A DNA stretch of 64,000 nucleotides, from contig NZ_CP126994.1 in NCBI RefSeq assembly GCF_030252425.1, positions 1,860,001 through 1,924,000 of the forward strand, read 5' to 3'. A program made the translations under genes and the position numbers. The notes beneath the pieces were generated by a model. That model made no database searches. It saw only the letters and a program-made list of their open reading frames with translations, and was not told where the DNA came from. This document shows, in pieces, positions 1-8,131 of this stretch. Positions within the stretch are counted from its first letter, which is position 1. Each line of letters starts with the position of its first letter. This DNA comes from Acidisoma sp. PAMC 29798 (GTDB lineage Bacteria > Pseudomonadota > Alphaproteobacteria > Acetobacterales > Acetobacteraceae).

Positions 1-725
1 TCCTGCAAGGCGCTCGCGGCACCCCATGCGATCTTGGTGGCGAGGGCGGTTTTGCCCATGCCGGGCCGGCCGGCGAGGATGAGCAGATCGGAGGGATGCA
101 TGCCGCCGGTCTTGGCATCGAGATCGCGCAAGCCGGTGGACAGACCCGACACGCTGCCTGAACGCTGAAACGCACGCTCGGCACTTTCGATCGCGGCGGT
201 CAATGCCTTTTCGAAACTGACGAAACCACCCTCGCTGCCGCCGCGCGTCGCGAGATCGAACAATTGCTGCTCGGCCGCTTCCATCTGCTGGCGGCCATCC
301 AGCTCGGGCTCGGCCCCGAAGGCGCGGTTAACCAGCACTTCGCCCACGTCGATGAGCTGGCGGCGTAGCCAGGCGTCATGCACCGTCTGACCGTAATCGC
401 CGGCATTGATGATGCCGATCATCGCGGTCAGCAATTGGCCGAGATAGGCGGTGCCGCCGACCTCCTCCAGCACGCCCGAATGCTCGAATTCCGCCTTCAG
501 CGTCACGGCGTCAGCCAGTTGGCCGCCTTCGACCCGGCGGGAGATGGCCTGGTAGATGCGGCCGTTGATCGGGTCGGCGAAATGCTCGGGCGCCAGAAAC
601 TCCGACACCCGCTCATAGGCCTTGTTATTGGCGAGGAGGGCGCCGAGCAGCGCCTGCTCGGCCTGGAGATTGCTGGGCGGCAGGCGCTGGCTAAGGCCGA
701 GAAGCGGGGAGTCGATGCTATTCAT
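1..725 (-). CDS. dnaB: Replicative DNA helicase DnaB, N-terminal part (runs off window)
   Basis: The protein begins MNSIDSPLLGLSQRLPPSNL and continues through the DnaB N-terminal domain (QAEQALLGALLANNKAYE, then FADPINGRIYQAI) into the RecA-like helicase domain. Near residue 220 it carries the Walker A motif GRPGMGKTALATK, preceded by the typical linker STGLRDLDAKTGGMHPSDL. DnaB is the hexameric 5'-3' helicase at the replication fork. About 241 codons are present of the usual 460-500; the rest lies before position 1. The ATG at 725 fits the family's N-terminus. The next gene upstream, the cupin at 821, is on the same strand about 95 nt away. Confidence 0.95.
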   Translation of the reverse strand, partial: MNSIDSPLLGLSQRLPPSNLQAEQALLGALLANNKAYERVSEFLAPEHFADPINGRIYQAISRRVEGGQLADAVTLKAEFEHSGVLEEVGGTAYLGQLLTAMIGIINAGDYGQTVHDAWLRRQLIDVGEVLVNRAFGAEPELDGRQQMEAAEQQLFDLATRGGSEGGFVSFEKALTAAIESAERAFQRSGSVSGLSTGLRDLDAKTGGMHPSDLLILAGRPGMGKTALATKIAWGAASALQ

Positions 726-820
726 CAAACCATCATAGACTATCCCGCCGCCTTGTGACGCCCCTCCGCCTGTGGAGATCGGGGATAAGGGGGATGTTTC
801 CCCTCTCGGTAGGGCGGCGC

Positions 821-1216
821 TTACCCCTGATATTGCGCGTCCGTCACGTGCTCCAGCCAATCCACAGGTGACCCATTGAGCTTCTCCTGAATGGCGATAT
901 GGCTCATCGCCGTGGTGGCGGAGGCGCCGTGCCAATGCTTCTCCCCGGGCTCGAACCACACCACATCGCCGGGCCGAAGCTCCTCGATCGGGCCGCCCTC
1001 GCGCTGAGCCCGACCGCTGCCGGTCATGACAATCAGCGTCTGGCCGAGGGGATGGGTGTGCCAGGCCGTGCGGGCGCCAGGCTCGAAAGTAACCAGGGCA
1101 CCCGCCACCCGCGCGGGCTCGGGCGGACTGAACAGCGGATCGATGCGAACCGTGCCGGTAAACCAGTCCGCCGGCCCACGGCCGGACGGCGTCGCGCCGC
1201 TGCGCTTGATGTCCAT
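821..1216 (-). CDS. Single-domain cupin, probable Mn-dependent hydroxynitrile lyase-type protein
   Basis: This 131-residue cupin closely resembles, from memory, the small manganese-dependent R-selective hydroxynitrile lyase of Granulicella tundricola: same length, same opening ([16 protein letters not shown]) and same ending ([10 protein letters not shown]). The expected metal ligands sit at the same positions: His53, His55 and Gln59 in WHTHPLGQ and His94 in GEKHWHG. His106, an active-site residue in that enzyme, is also present (AMSHIAIQ). Such proteins cleave or form cyanohydrins in vitro; their natural substrate is unknown, so the physiological role here is open. The ATG at 1216 has an AAGGGAG ribosome site 7 nt upstream. 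It is transcribed away from the thiamine operon. A generic cupin dioxygenase or isomerase is the alternative. Confidence 0.8.
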   Translation of the reverse strand: MDIKRSGATPSGRGPADWFTGTVRIDPLFSPPEPARVAGALVTFEPGARTAWHTHPLGQTLIVMTGSGRAQREGGPIEELRPGDVVWFEPGEKHWHGASATTAMSHIAIQEKLNGSPVDWLEHVTDAQYQG

Positions 1217-1303
1217 CGGATATCTCCCTTGATGACGGCGATACAGACTGCGCAGCGGTCATTGTTTTGACGGACCGGCGCACCGCGCCTAACTTCACCA
1301 CAA

Positions 1304-1401
1304 CCAAGGGGAGCCCCGAAAGGGGCTGAGAGGCCATGGCGCGAAACTCCGCGCGGATTGGCGACCCTTAACACCTGATCCAGGTCATGCTGGCGAAGGG
1401 A
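1304..1401 (+). promoter_or_regulatory. TPP riboswitch (THI element) in front of thiOSGE
   Basis: The conserved THI-box parts are visible in order: CTGAGA at 1326-1331, then the 3' block ACCTGATC (1373-1380), CAGGTCATGCTGGCG and GAAGGGA. These form the pyrimidine and pyrophosphate sensor arms of the thiamine-pyrophosphate aptamer. The aptamer ends directly before the GGAGG at 1403-1407 that serves thiO. This spacing suggests control of translation initiation, with TPP binding occluding the ribosome site; no obvious poly-T terminator is seen between them. Confidence 0.93.
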
Positions 1402-1412
1402 TGGAGGTTGCG

Positions 1413-2423
1413 ATGCCGATGACAGTGGTGGGCGCCGGCGTGGCTGGGCTCACAATGGCCCTGGCCCTTTCGCAGGGCGGTGCGGATGTGACGGTGCTGG
1501 AGCGTGGGCCGCGCCTGGGGGCTGCGTCCTGCTCGCGCTATGCCGGTGGCATGCTGGCACCCTGGTGCGAAGCCGAAAGCGCCGAACCCCTCGTCACCCG
1601 GCTCGGCCAGGAAGCCCTCATCTATTGGCCGCAGGTTCATCCGGCGACCGTGCAACGCGGCAGCCTCGTTCTGGCGCCGGCGCGGGATGCGCCCGACCTC
1701 GAACGGTTCGCGCGGCGCACGACCGATCACCAAAGGCTCGACGCCGAGGGCATCGCGGCGCTGGAGCCCGATCTCGCCGGACGGTTCCGAGCGGCGGTGT
1801 TCTTCCCGAAGGAGGCGCATCTCGATCCGCGTCGCGCCTTGGTCTCTCTGCATGACACGCTGGTCGCGCGCGGCGTCGAAATCCGCTTCGGATGCGATGT
1901 CGAGATGGCGTCACACGCGCATGAGATGATGGTGGATTGCCGGGGTTTCGCGGCCGCGGACAGGCTGCCCGATCTGCGTGGCGTCAAAGGCGAGATGCTC
2001 ATTCTCCGCTGCCCGGCCATCACGTTTTCGCGCCCCATTCGGCTGCTGCATCCGCGTTTTCCACTTTACGTCGTGCCACGCGGCGACGGCATCTTCATGA
2101 TCGGCGCGACAATGCTGGAAAGCGGCGAGCGCCATCGCGTCACTGCGCGCTCGGTCGTGGAATTGCTCAACGCCGCCTATGCGCTGCATCCCGCCTTTGC
2201 AGAGGCCGAGATTCTTGAAATGGGCGCGGATGCCCGCCCCACCTTCCCCGACAATCTGCCGCGCATCCGCCGCGTCGGGCGGCATGTCGCGGTGAACGGT
2301 CTGTTCCGGCATGGCTTTCTGCTGTCTCCCGCCCTCGCCCGCCGCGCGGTGGAGTTTCTTTTGCACGGCATCGAAGATCCGGAGGTGATGGATGAAAATC
2401 CTCGTCAACAGCGAAGCGCGTGA
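1413..2423 (+). CDS. thiO: Glycine oxidase ThiO
   Basis: This FAD-dependent amine oxidase of the DAO family makes dehydroglycine (iminoacetate) for the thiazole ring of thiamine. The N-terminal dinucleotide-binding motif VVGAGVAGLTMALALSQGG is followed by ERGPRLGAASCSRYAGGMLAPWCEA, typical of ThiO. The C-terminal flavin/substrate part includes RPTFPDNLPRIRRVGRHVAVNGLFRHGFLLSPALA. The ATG at 1413 is preferred over the in-frame ATG at 1401 because GGAGG (1403-1407) lies 5 nt before it, whereas 1401 falls in the riboswitch edge. The length of 336 aa is normal. The end overlaps thiS by 32 nt. Confidence 0.93.
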   Translation: MPMTVVGAGVAGLTMALALSQGGADVTVLERGPRLGAASCSRYAGGMLAPWCEAESAEPLVTRLGQEALIYWPQVHPATVQRGSLVLAPARDAPDLERFARRTTDHQRLDAEGIAALEPDLAGRFRAAVFFPKEAHLDPRRALVSLHDTLVARGVEIRFGCDVEMASHAHEMMVDCRGFAAADRLPDLRGVKGEMLILRCPAITFSRPIRLLHPRFPLYVVPRGDGIFMIGATMLESGERHRVTARSVVELLNAAYALHPAFAEAEILEMGADARPTFPDNLPRIRRVGRHVAVNGLFRHGFLLSPALARRAVEFLLHGIEDPEVMDENPRQQRSA

Positions 2424-2589
2424 CATCGCGGGGCCGAGCTTGGCCGACGCGCTCGACGAACTCGGCTATGGCGGCGCCGTCATCGCCACCGCCGTCAATG
2501 GGGATTTCGCACCCGCGCGCCTGCGGGCGGCGCTGATATTGCGCGAGGGAGACAGCCTGGAGCTGCTCGCCCCGATGCGTGGAGGTTGA
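2392..2589 (+). CDS. thiS: Sulfur carrier protein ThiS
   Basis: This 65-residue ubiquitin-fold sulfur carrier starts [12 protein letters not shown] and ends in the obligatory Gly-Gly (LLAPMRGG), which is converted to a thiocarboxylate and donates sulfur to the thiazole. The core [16 protein letters not shown] and the following acidic turn match ThiS. It starts inside the 3' end of thiO (32-nt overlap) and its stop is 2 nt before the thiG ATG, so translation is probably coupled. Confidence 0.93.
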   Translation: MKILVNSEARDIAGPSLADALDELGYGGAVIATAVNGDFAPARLRAALILREGDSLELLAPMRGG

Positions 2590-2591
2590 GG

Positions 2592-3362
2592 ATGGAGGTT
2601 TACGGCGTCACCCTGGCATCGCGGCTGCTGCTTGGCACTGCGCAATACCCCTCGCCCGCCATTCTGGCCGATGCCGTGCGGCAATCGGGCGCCGAGGTCG
2701 TCACTGTCTCGCTCCGCCGTGAATCGGGTGTCGAGCGTGCAGGACAGGGGTTTTGGTCCCTGATCCGGGGCCTCGGTGTGCGGGTGTTGCCCAATACCGC
2801 AGGCTGCCATTCGGCGCGTGAGGCTGTGACGACCGCCCAAATGGCGCGCGACGTGTTCGAGACGAACTGGATCAAGCTGGAGGTGATCGGCAATCACGAT
2901 ACGCTGCAGCCGGACGTGTTCGGCCTGGTCGAGGCCGCGCGCACCTTGTCCGCCGATGGCTTCGAGGTGTTTCCGTACACGACCGAGGATCTCGTCGTCG
3001 GTGAAAGGCTGCTCGATGCCGGTTGCCGCGTGCTAATGCCATGGGGTGCGCCGATCGGCTCCGGTCGTGGGCTCAACAACGTCTATGGCTTGCGGGCCAT
3101 GCGCGCGCATTTCCCGAAGGTGCCTCTCATCGTCGATGCTGGCATCGGGCTTCCGTCGCAAGCGGCGCAGGCGATGGAGCTGGGCTATGACGGGATCCTG
3201 CTCAACACCGCCGTGGCGCGCGCGGGCGATCCTGCCCGCATGGCCCGCGCCTTCGCACGCGCGATCGAGGCCGGGCGCGACGCCTTCCTCGCCGAACCGA
3301 TGCTGCCGCGCGACATGGCGGAACCCTCCACACCGGTTTTGGGAATGGCCTCCTTCGCATGA
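2592..3362 (+). CDS. thiG: Thiazole synthase ThiG
   Basis: ThiG condenses deoxyxylulose 5-phosphate, dehydroglycine and ThiS thiocarboxylate into thiazole phosphate. The TIM-barrel protein shows the characteristic [13 protein letters not shown] start, [12 protein letters not shown], the WIKLEVIGN strand containing the imine-forming lysine, [14 protein letters not shown] and the phosphate-binding [17 protein letters not shown]. The TTG at 2586 is in frame, but ATG 2592 has GGAGG 6 nt upstream (2581-2585) and gives the usual start. The length is 256 aa. The stop overlaps the thiE start (ATGA). Confidence 0.95.
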   Translation: MEVYGVTLASRLLLGTAQYPSPAILADAVRQSGAEVVTVSLRRESGVERAGQGFWSLIRGLGVRVLPNTAGCHSAREAVTTAQMARDVFETNWIKLEVIGNHDTLQPDVFGLVEAARTLSADGFEVFPYTTEDLVVGERLLDAGCRVLMPWGAPIGSGRGLNNVYGLRAMRAHFPKVPLIVDAGIGLPSQAAQAMELGYDGILLNTAVARAGDPARMARAFARAIEAGRDAFLAEPMLPRDMAEPSTPVLGMASFA

Positions 3363-3967
3363 CGCTAGATCCCTTCTACCTCATTGTCGATGATGCCGCC
3401 TTGCTGGTCGGCATTCTGCCGACGGGCGTGCAACTCGTGCAGCTCCGCATCAAGGATGCGACAGAACTCGATCTGCGCCGACAAGTGCGCCGCGCCCGCG
3501 CGCTGTGTGAGGGGTTCGACACGCAACTGATCCTCAACGATCATTGGCAGATGGCGATCGATGAAGGATTGGACTTCGTCCATCTCGGCCAGGAGGATTT
3601 GGAGACGGCGGATATTCCGGCGTTGCGGGATCACGGTGTGCGCATCGGGTTGAGCACGCATGACGAAGCCGAACTTGATCGTGCTCTCTCGTTTGCACCT
3701 GATTATGTCGCACTCGGCCCGGTGTTCCCGACGATCCTGAAGGCGATGACCTGGGCACCGCAGGGCGTCGCGCGCGTGTCCGCCTGGAAACGCACGCTGG
3801 GGGACACGCCGCTGGTCGCAATCGGCGGATTGACGCCCGATAGGGGGCGGCAGGTGCTGGAAGCCGGGGCCGACAGCGCCTGTGTTGTCACGGATGTGAT
3901 CCGCAACACGGACCCCGTGGCGCGGGCGAAAGAGTGGATGGCCGCCACCGCACCATGGCGGGTTTAG
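3359..3967 (+). CDS. thiE: Thiamine-phosphate synthase ThiE
   Basis: This TIM-barrel enzyme joins HMP pyrophosphate and thiazole phosphate to make thiamine phosphate. Recognisable segments are [60 protein letters not shown] and the phosphate loop [28 protein letters not shown]. It is 202 aa long and starts at the ATG overlapping the thiG stop. thiC and thiD are not in this window, so HMP synthesis must be encoded elsewhere. Confidence 0.93.
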   Translation: MTLDPFYLIVDDAALLVGILPTGVQLVQLRIKDATELDLRRQVRRARALCEGFDTQLILNDHWQMAIDEGLDFVHLGQEDLETADIPALRDHGVRIGLSTHDEAELDRALSFAPDYVALGPVFPTILKAMTWAPQGVARVSAWKRTLGDTPLVAIGGLTPDRGRQVLEAGADSACVVTDVIRNTDPVARAKEWMAATAPWRV

Positions 3968-4015
3968 CCAGCGCGGGGTAAGATAGATGGACATCGAACA
4001 ATAGGAGCGCCGCGC

Positions 4016-4876
4016 ATGGCCGAATATATGCCGCCGAAGGTTTGGACCTGGGACAAGTCGAGTGGCGGCCGGTTCGCCAATATCAACCGACCCATCGCGG
4101 GCGCCACGCATGACAAGGAATTGCCGGTCGGCCACCATCCGCTCCAGCTCTATTCGCTGGCCACGCCGAACGGCGTGAAGGTGACGATCATGCTGGAGGA
4201 GCTTTTGGCCGCAGGGCACACCGGCGCGGAATATGATGCCTGGCTGATCAAGATCGGCGACGGTGACCAGTTCGGCAGCGGCTTCGTGGCCGTCAATCCC
4301 AACTCCAAGATACCCGCCCTGATGGACCGCAGCGGCCCGACGCCGATCCGCGTCTTCGAGTCCGGTTCGATCCTGGTCTATCTCGCCGAGAAATTCGGCG
4401 CCTTCCTGCCGACGGAACCCGCCGCGCGTGCCGAATGCCTGTCCTGGCTGTTCTGGCAGATGGGCGCGGGGCCGATCCTGGGCGGGGGCTTCGGCCATTT
4501 CTACGCCTATGCACCCGAGAAATTTGAATACCCCATCAATCGCTTCGCCATGGAAGTGAAGCGCCAGCTCGATGTGCTCGATCGTCGCCTCGCCGAGACC
4601 ACCTACCTGGCGGGCGATGCTTTCACGATCGCCGACATGGCTGTCTGGCCCTGGTATGGCGCTCTGGCGAAGGGCTGGGTCTACGAAGCGGCCGAGTTTC
4701 TGGATGTCCAGAGCTACAAGAACGTCAATCGTTGGGCCGATCTGGTCTTCGCGCGGCCGGCCGTGCAGCGTGGCCGCATGGTCAATCGCATGGTCGGCGA
4801 GCCCGAGACGCAATTGCATGAGCGCCACGAGGCCAGTGATTTCGAGACGAAGACCCAGGACAAGGTGAGCCAGTAA
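4016..4876 (+). CDS. yghU: YghU-type glutathione S-transferase (disulfide-bond oxidoreductase)
   Basis: The 286-residue protein starts with the long YghU-specific extension (PPKVWTWDKSSGGRFANINRPIAGATHDKELPVG is its core) before the thioredoxin-like GST domain (LQLYSLATPNGVKVTIMLEEL). It ends with the helical domain (RQLDVLDRRLAETTYLAGDAFTIADMAVWPW). Characterised relatives bind two glutathiones without an activating Tyr/Ser/Cys and reduce disulfide substrates in the cytosol. There is an AGGAG-like site before ATG 4016. It stands between thiE and the glycosylase gene on the same strand but probably has its own promoter in the 48-nt gap. Confidence 0.9.
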   Translation: MAEYMPPKVWTWDKSSGGRFANINRPIAGATHDKELPVGHHPLQLYSLATPNGVKVTIMLEELLAAGHTGAEYDAWLIKIGDGDQFGSGFVAVNPNSKIPALMDRSGPTPIRVFESGSILVYLAEKFGAFLPTEPAARAECLSWLFWQMGAGPILGGGFGHFYAYAPEKFEYPINRFAMEVKRQLDVLDRRLAETTYLAGDAFTIADMAVWPWYGALAKGWVYEAAEFLDVQSYKNVNRWADLVFARPAVQRGRMVNRMVGEPETQLHERHEASDFETKTQDKVSQ

Positions 4877-4896
4877 GAGACAGTCGGAGGGTGTTC

Positions 4897-5463
4897 ATGC
4901 AGTCACCGTCTGAATGCATGGACACCCACCCGGACATCGTGCCCGATCTGCTGCGGCCCGGTCTCGATCTCGTCATCTGCGGCACGGCGCCGAGCGCTGT
5001 CTCGGCGGCGCGGCAAGCCTATTACGCCCATCCCGGCAATCGCTTCTGGGCCATCATGGCCGAGACCGGGCTGACGCCGCGTCGCTTCCTGCCGGAGGAA
5101 TATCCCCTCATGGCGGCGCTCGGCATCGGCTTCACCGATATGTGCAAAACCGCCTCCGGCCAGGATGACAGTCTGCCCCGCACCGGCTTCGATCGGCAGC
5201 GGTTGGCCGAGGCCATGCGACGCTACCGCCCTGGTATGCTCGCCTTTTCCAGTAAGCGCGCGGCGTCGGAATTCCTCGGCCAACCGACGGGGCGCATCGC
5301 TTACGGCCGGGCGCCGCCCCTGCCCGATATGCCGCCGATCTTTGTCCTTCCCTCGACCTCCGGCCTCGCCTGCCGGGCCTGGGACCCAGCGCCCTGGCAC
5401 GCCATGGCGGCAATCGTCTTGGCCGCACGCGAAACGACGACGAGATCCTTGAATAAAGTGTAG
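4897..5463 (+). CDS. mug: G/U mismatch-specific uracil-DNA glycosylase (MUG family)
   Basis: The protein carries the family-2 uracil-DNA glycosylase signature: LVICGTAPSAVSA, then HPGNRFWAIMAETGL, GIGFTDMCK and the C-terminal LPSTSGLA loop. MUG enzymes remove U, or related lesions such as ethenocytosine, opposite G to start base excision repair. Position 4891 is an in-frame GTG, but GGAGG at 4886-4890 touches it; ATG 4897 is at the right distance (6 nt) and is preferred. This gives 188 aa. ATG 4918 is a further possibility. The stop codon lies inside the MntR-like palindrome of mntH. Confidence 0.88.
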   Translation: MQSPSECMDTHPDIVPDLLRPGLDLVICGTAPSAVSAARQAYYAHPGNRFWAIMAETGLTPRRFLPEEYPLMAALGIGFTDMCKTASGQDDSLPRTGFDRQRLAEAMRRYRPGMLAFSSKRAASEFLGQPTGRIAYGRAPPLPDMPPIFVLPSTSGLACRAWDPAPWHAMAAIVLAARETTTRSLNKV

Positions 5464-5474
5464 CCAATGCTACA
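5459..5474. promoter_or_regulatory. MntR-box-like inverted repeat upstream of mntH
   Basis: TGTAGC-CAAT-GCTACA is a perfect 6-bp inverted repeat with a 4-nt spacer, placed about 20 nt before the mntH start and overlapping the stop codon of the upstream gene. It resembles the enterobacterial MntR operator (recalled core ATAGC-N4-GCTAT) controlling mntH. Manganese-dependent repression by MntR or a related regulator is inferred from position and sequence only. Confidence 0.6.
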
Positions 5475-5494
5475 TGTGGATCTCAAGGCGAGGC

Positions 5495-6805
5495 ATGATG
5501 ATGAGCCACGATGTGGCACGACTGACCCTGACGGAGCGTACCTCCTTCGCGATCGATGAAGCTCTGGCCGGGCGGCGTCGGGGTCTCGCGATCCTGCCCC
5601 TGTTCGCTGGTCCCGCCGTCACCGCCTCGATCGCCTATATGGACCCTGGGAACTTCGCGACGAATATCCAGGCCGGCGCCCGCTACGGCTATTCCCTGCT
5701 TTGGGTGGTGCTGCTCGCGAGCCTGACGGCGATGATGTTTCAGGCGCTGTCGGCCAAGCTCGGCATTGTCACCGGCCGCAGTCTGCCCGAACTCTGCCGC
5801 GCCCATTTCCCGCGCCCGATCGTTTTCGCGATGTGGGGGGTGAGCGAAGTCGCTGCTATGGCGACGGACCTCGCGGAGTTCCTGGGGGGGGCCATCGCCC
5901 TGTCGCTGCTGTTTCACATGCCCTTGCTGGCGGGTATGGTGGTGACCGGCATCGTGACCTACGGCTTACTGATGTTCCAAAAGCAGGGCTTTCGTCCGTT
6001 GGAGCTGATCATCGGCGGCCTCGTGGGCGTTATTGCCCTTTGCTACCTCGTCGAACTCGTCGTCGTGCCGGTGGTCTGGGGCAGCGCCATCAAGGGCGCG
6101 CTGGTTCCGCATATTCCCGATGCGGCGGCGCTGACAATTTCCGTCGGCATCGTCGGCGCCACCATCATGCCGCATGCGATCTTCCTGCATTCGGGCCTGT
6201 CACGGGACCGCGCGGCCGGCCGCGACCGATCGACCCGCAAGACGCTGCTCCACTTTTCCAATATCGAGGTGGTGGTCGCGCTGGCCCTGGCCGGGCTGGT
6301 CAATGTGGCAATGGTGATGATGGCGTCTGGCGCCTTTCACAGCGGCCACAGCGACGTGGCGGAGATCGAGACGGCCTATCACACGCTGACGCCGCTGCTC
6401 GGTGCCGGCGCGGCCGCGGTTTTTCTGCTATCGTTGCTGGCCTCGGGCGTGTCGAGTTCCGTCGTCGGCACCATGGCAGGGCAGATGATCATGCAGGGCT
6501 TCGTGGGCTTCCGCATTCCCATTTTCCTGCGCCGGTTGATCACCATGCTACCGGCCTTCGTAGTTGTCGCACTCGGCGTCAATGCCACCCAGGCCTTGGT
6601 CTATAGCCAGGTCGTGCTGAGCCTGGCGTTGCCGGCGCCGATTATCGCCCTGACGCTGTTCACGCGGAACCGCGCCCTCATGGGCGAATTCGTCAATAGT
6701 CGGCTGATGAACGGCCTCGCCATCGCCGGTACGGCGGTGATCATGACTCTGAACGTGGTGCTGTTGTTGCAGACCTTTGGGGTGAAACTCCCCGGTCTGG
6801 CTTAA
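5495..6805 (+). CDS. mntH: NRAMP-family divalent metal (Mn2+) transporter MntH
   Basis: This inner-membrane proton-coupled Mn2+ importer shows the NRAMP hallmarks: the metal-binding DPGN in TM1 (AYMDPGNFATNIQAGARYGY) and the second metal motif MPH in TM6 (GATIMPHAIFLHSG). It has roughly 11 hydrophobic segments. The reading frame is open back to ATG 5474, but that codon lies in the palindrome at 5459-5474. The cluster ATG 5495/5498/5501 behind AAGGCGAGG (5485-5493) is more likely, giving about 436 aa. The stop overlaps the 3' end of the convergent vapC by 4 nt. Confidence 0.92.
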   Translation: MMMSHDVARLTLTERTSFAIDEALAGRRRGLAILPLFAGPAVTASIAYMDPGNFATNIQAGARYGYSLLWVVLLASLTAMMFQALSAKLGIVTGRSLPELCRAHFPRPIVFAMWGVSEVAAMATDLAEFLGGAIALSLLFHMPLLAGMVVTGIVTYGLLMFQKQGFRPLELIIGGLVGVIALCYLVELVVVPVVWGSAIKGALVPHIPDAAALTISVGIVGATIMPHAIFLHSGLSRDRAAGRDRSTRKTLLHFSNIEVVVALALAGLVNVAMVMMASGAFHSGHSDVAEIETAYHTLTPLLGAGAAAVFLLSLLASGVSSSVVGTMAGQMIMQGFVGFRIPIFLRRLITMLPAFVVVALGVNATQALVYSQVVLSLALPAPIIALTLFTRNRALMGEFVNSRLMNGLAIAGTAVIMTLNVVLLLQTFGVKLPGLA

Positions 6806-7224
6806 AGCTTGTCCCACGGATTCAGAAGCGCGACGCCCGTCTGCTGGAAGTCCGAGATGTTTCGCGTCACGACACTCATGCCGTGAACCAAAGCGGTTGC
6901 GGCGATTAATGCATCGCGCTCTGACCTCGGGTCTGGCACATGCAGCCGTGCACACCGTATCGAGACCGCCGCATCGACGGAGAGGATCCGTCCGGCGAAC
7001 TCCGGCAAGACGCGCGTATCCAACCACAGCCGTATCACAGCGCCCTGACGCGGATCTCTCCGCTCCATCTGGAGAACACCACGTTCCAACTCGAGGACGG
7101 TCATCGCCGAAATATAGAGACTTCCAGCGTCGATGCTGTCCGCCCAGGCAGCCACTTGCTGATCCGCTTTCCCGAGCCGAACTTTTCGCAACTCCGACAC
7201 CACGTTGGTGTCGAGAAGGAACAT
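6802..7224 (-). CDS. vapC: PIN-domain toxin, VapC/FitB type
   Basis: This is a 140-residue PIN-domain ribonuclease. The acidic metal-binding residues are present: Asp5 (MFLLDTNVVSEL), Glu46 (MTVLELERGV), Asp (PDPRSERDALIAATAL) and the final Asn/Asp segment (VVTRNISDFQQTGV). The DTNVVSE start is typical of FitB-like members. Toxins of this family cleave tRNA or rRNA and are held inactive by the antitoxin encoded just upstream; the two genes abut at 7224. Free toxin would slow growth. Confidence 0.93.
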   Translation of the reverse strand: MFLLDTNVVSELRKVRLGKADQQVAAWADSIDAGSLYISAMTVLELERGVLQMERRDPRQGAVIRLWLDTRVLPEFAGRILSVDAAVSIRCARLHVPDPRSERDALIAATALVHGMSVVTRNISDFQQTGVALLNPWDKL

Positions 7225-7478
7225 CAGTCGAAATCGACCGTTTGAAGCGTCACAGTCGCACGCGGCGGATCAAAGGCGATATCCGTCATGCCCGGCATGG
7301 CCAAGGCGTCCGCGATCTTGCGATGGCCGCCCTTCAGCCGCTGATAGTCTTCAATGCTCAGGAGTACATGGGCGGGCTTGCCTCGATCCGTGATGAACAC
7401 GGGCCCTTCGGTCGCTGCCTTCTTGGCGCGGCTGGTATCCTGGTTAAATTCACGGCTGGACAGGGTGGTGATGGTCAC
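7224..7478 (-). CDS. Phd/YefM-type antitoxin of the VapC pair
   Basis: The 84-residue protein begins VTITTLSSREFNQDTSRAKKAA and contains FITDRGKPAHVLLSIEDYQRL, the Phd/YefM DNA-binding core. The C-terminal tail (PPRATVTLQTVDFD) would wrap the toxin. The GTG at 7478 is chosen because AAGGAGG lies 5 nt upstream; the in-frame ATG at 7499 would begin inside the inverted repeat. Such antitoxins bind their own promoter, and the big palindrome at 7486-7537 sits exactly there. Confidence 0.9.
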   Translation of the reverse strand: MTITTLSSREFNQDTSRAKKAATEGPVFITDRGKPAHVLLSIEDYQRLKGGHRKIADALAMPGMTDIAFDPPRATVTLQTVDFD

Positions 7479-7485
7479 CGCAGCC

Positions 7486-7537
7486 TCCTTGAAGAGCATG
7501 TAGAGAAGTTACTACTTCTCTACATGCTCTTCAAGGA
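7486..7537. repeat. Perfect 24-bp inverted repeat (4-nt loop) over the antitoxin leader
   Basis: Positions 7486-7509 and 7514-7537 are exact reverse complements, separated by TACT. The arm includes the antitoxin's Shine-Dalgarno (the CCTCCTT strand at 7484-7490), so in the mRNA the ribosome site would be paired within a long hairpin if transcription starts upstream of the far arm. It may be the antitoxin operator, a translational switch, or the product of an inverted duplication, since the far arm also reads ATG CTC TTC AAG. Confidence 0.9.
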
Positions 7538-7554
7538 CTGGGTCTGGCCTAGGT

Positions 7555-7580
7555 GGTGGATGACGCTGCGCTCATCCACC
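7555..7580. repeat. Small palindromic intergenic repeat, copy 1
   Basis: GGTGGATGA and TCATCCACC flank CGCTGCGC, followed by CTAT. It belongs to a family of near-identical imperfect palindromes seen again at 21709, 33863 and 39379. It lies between the antitoxin promoter and the msrB stop and could end msrB transcription as a hairpin. Confidence 0.7.
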
Positions 7581-7609
7581 CTATGAAGACCATCCTGTAG
7601 CCAAAGCCG

Positions 7610-8017
7610 CTAGTCCGGGATGAAATCCATCGCGACGCCGTTCATGCAATAGCGCTGATAGCTCGGCGGCGGACCGTCGGGGAACACATGGCCAAGATGG
7701 CCGCCGCATTGAGCGCAATGGGTCTCGGTCCGCACCATGCCGAGGCTGCGGTCTACCGTGTTTTCTACCGCGCCTTCGATGGGTGTGTCGAAGCTCGGCC
7801 AGCCGGTGCCGCTCTCGAACTTCGTGTCGCCATGGAACAGCGCATTGCCGCAGCCTGCGCAGACGAAGGTGCCGGGGCGCTTTTCGCGCAGCAGGGCGCA
7901 GCTGCCGGGCCGCTCGGTCGCGTGGTGGCGCAGCACCTGATACTGCTCCGGCGTCAGCCGCGCCCGCCATTCGGCGTCGGTGTAGCTCACCGGAAAGGTC
8001 TTGGTTTGGGTGTCCAT
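7610..8017 (-). CDS. msrB: Peptide methionine-(R)-S-oxide reductase MsrB
   Basis: This enzyme repairs the R-epimer of methionine sulfoxide in proteins. Two zinc-binding CxxC pairs are visible ([11 protein letters not shown] and [12 protein letters not shown]), together with the family core [10 protein letters not shown] and the catalytic cysteine in [12 protein letters not shown] near the end. The frame extends upstream to 8092, but ATG 8017 ([10 protein letters not shown]) has an AGGGG site 7 nt before it and gives the normal 135 aa. No signal peptide is seen, so it is cytosolic. It is divergent from trpG, 114 nt away. Confidence 0.93.
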   Translation of the reverse strand: MDTQTKTFPVSYTDAEWRARLTPEQYQVLRHHATERPGSCALLREKRPGTFVCAGCGNALFHGDTKFESGTGWPSFDTPIEGAVENTVDRSLGMVRTETHCAQCGGHLGHVFPDGPPPSYQRYCMNGVAMDFIPD

Positions 8018-8131
8018 CTCATGCCCCTGACGCTGTGTGAGCTGATATGTGAGCCACGCCCCAAGCCGCCGCAACCCAGACGTTCCCGCCATCTAATTGA
8101 CCCTGCCAACGCCCCAGAGCAGACTATTGTA

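Noticed and set aside
1401-1412. ATG 1401 as thiO start
   Set aside because: It lies at the edge of the riboswitch with no ribosome site; ATG 1413 has GGAGG 5 nt upstream.
7688-8131. N-terminal extension of trpG by 148 codons
   Set aside because: The extension is antisense to msrB, and the TrpG family starts at [11 protein letters not shown] (8132).
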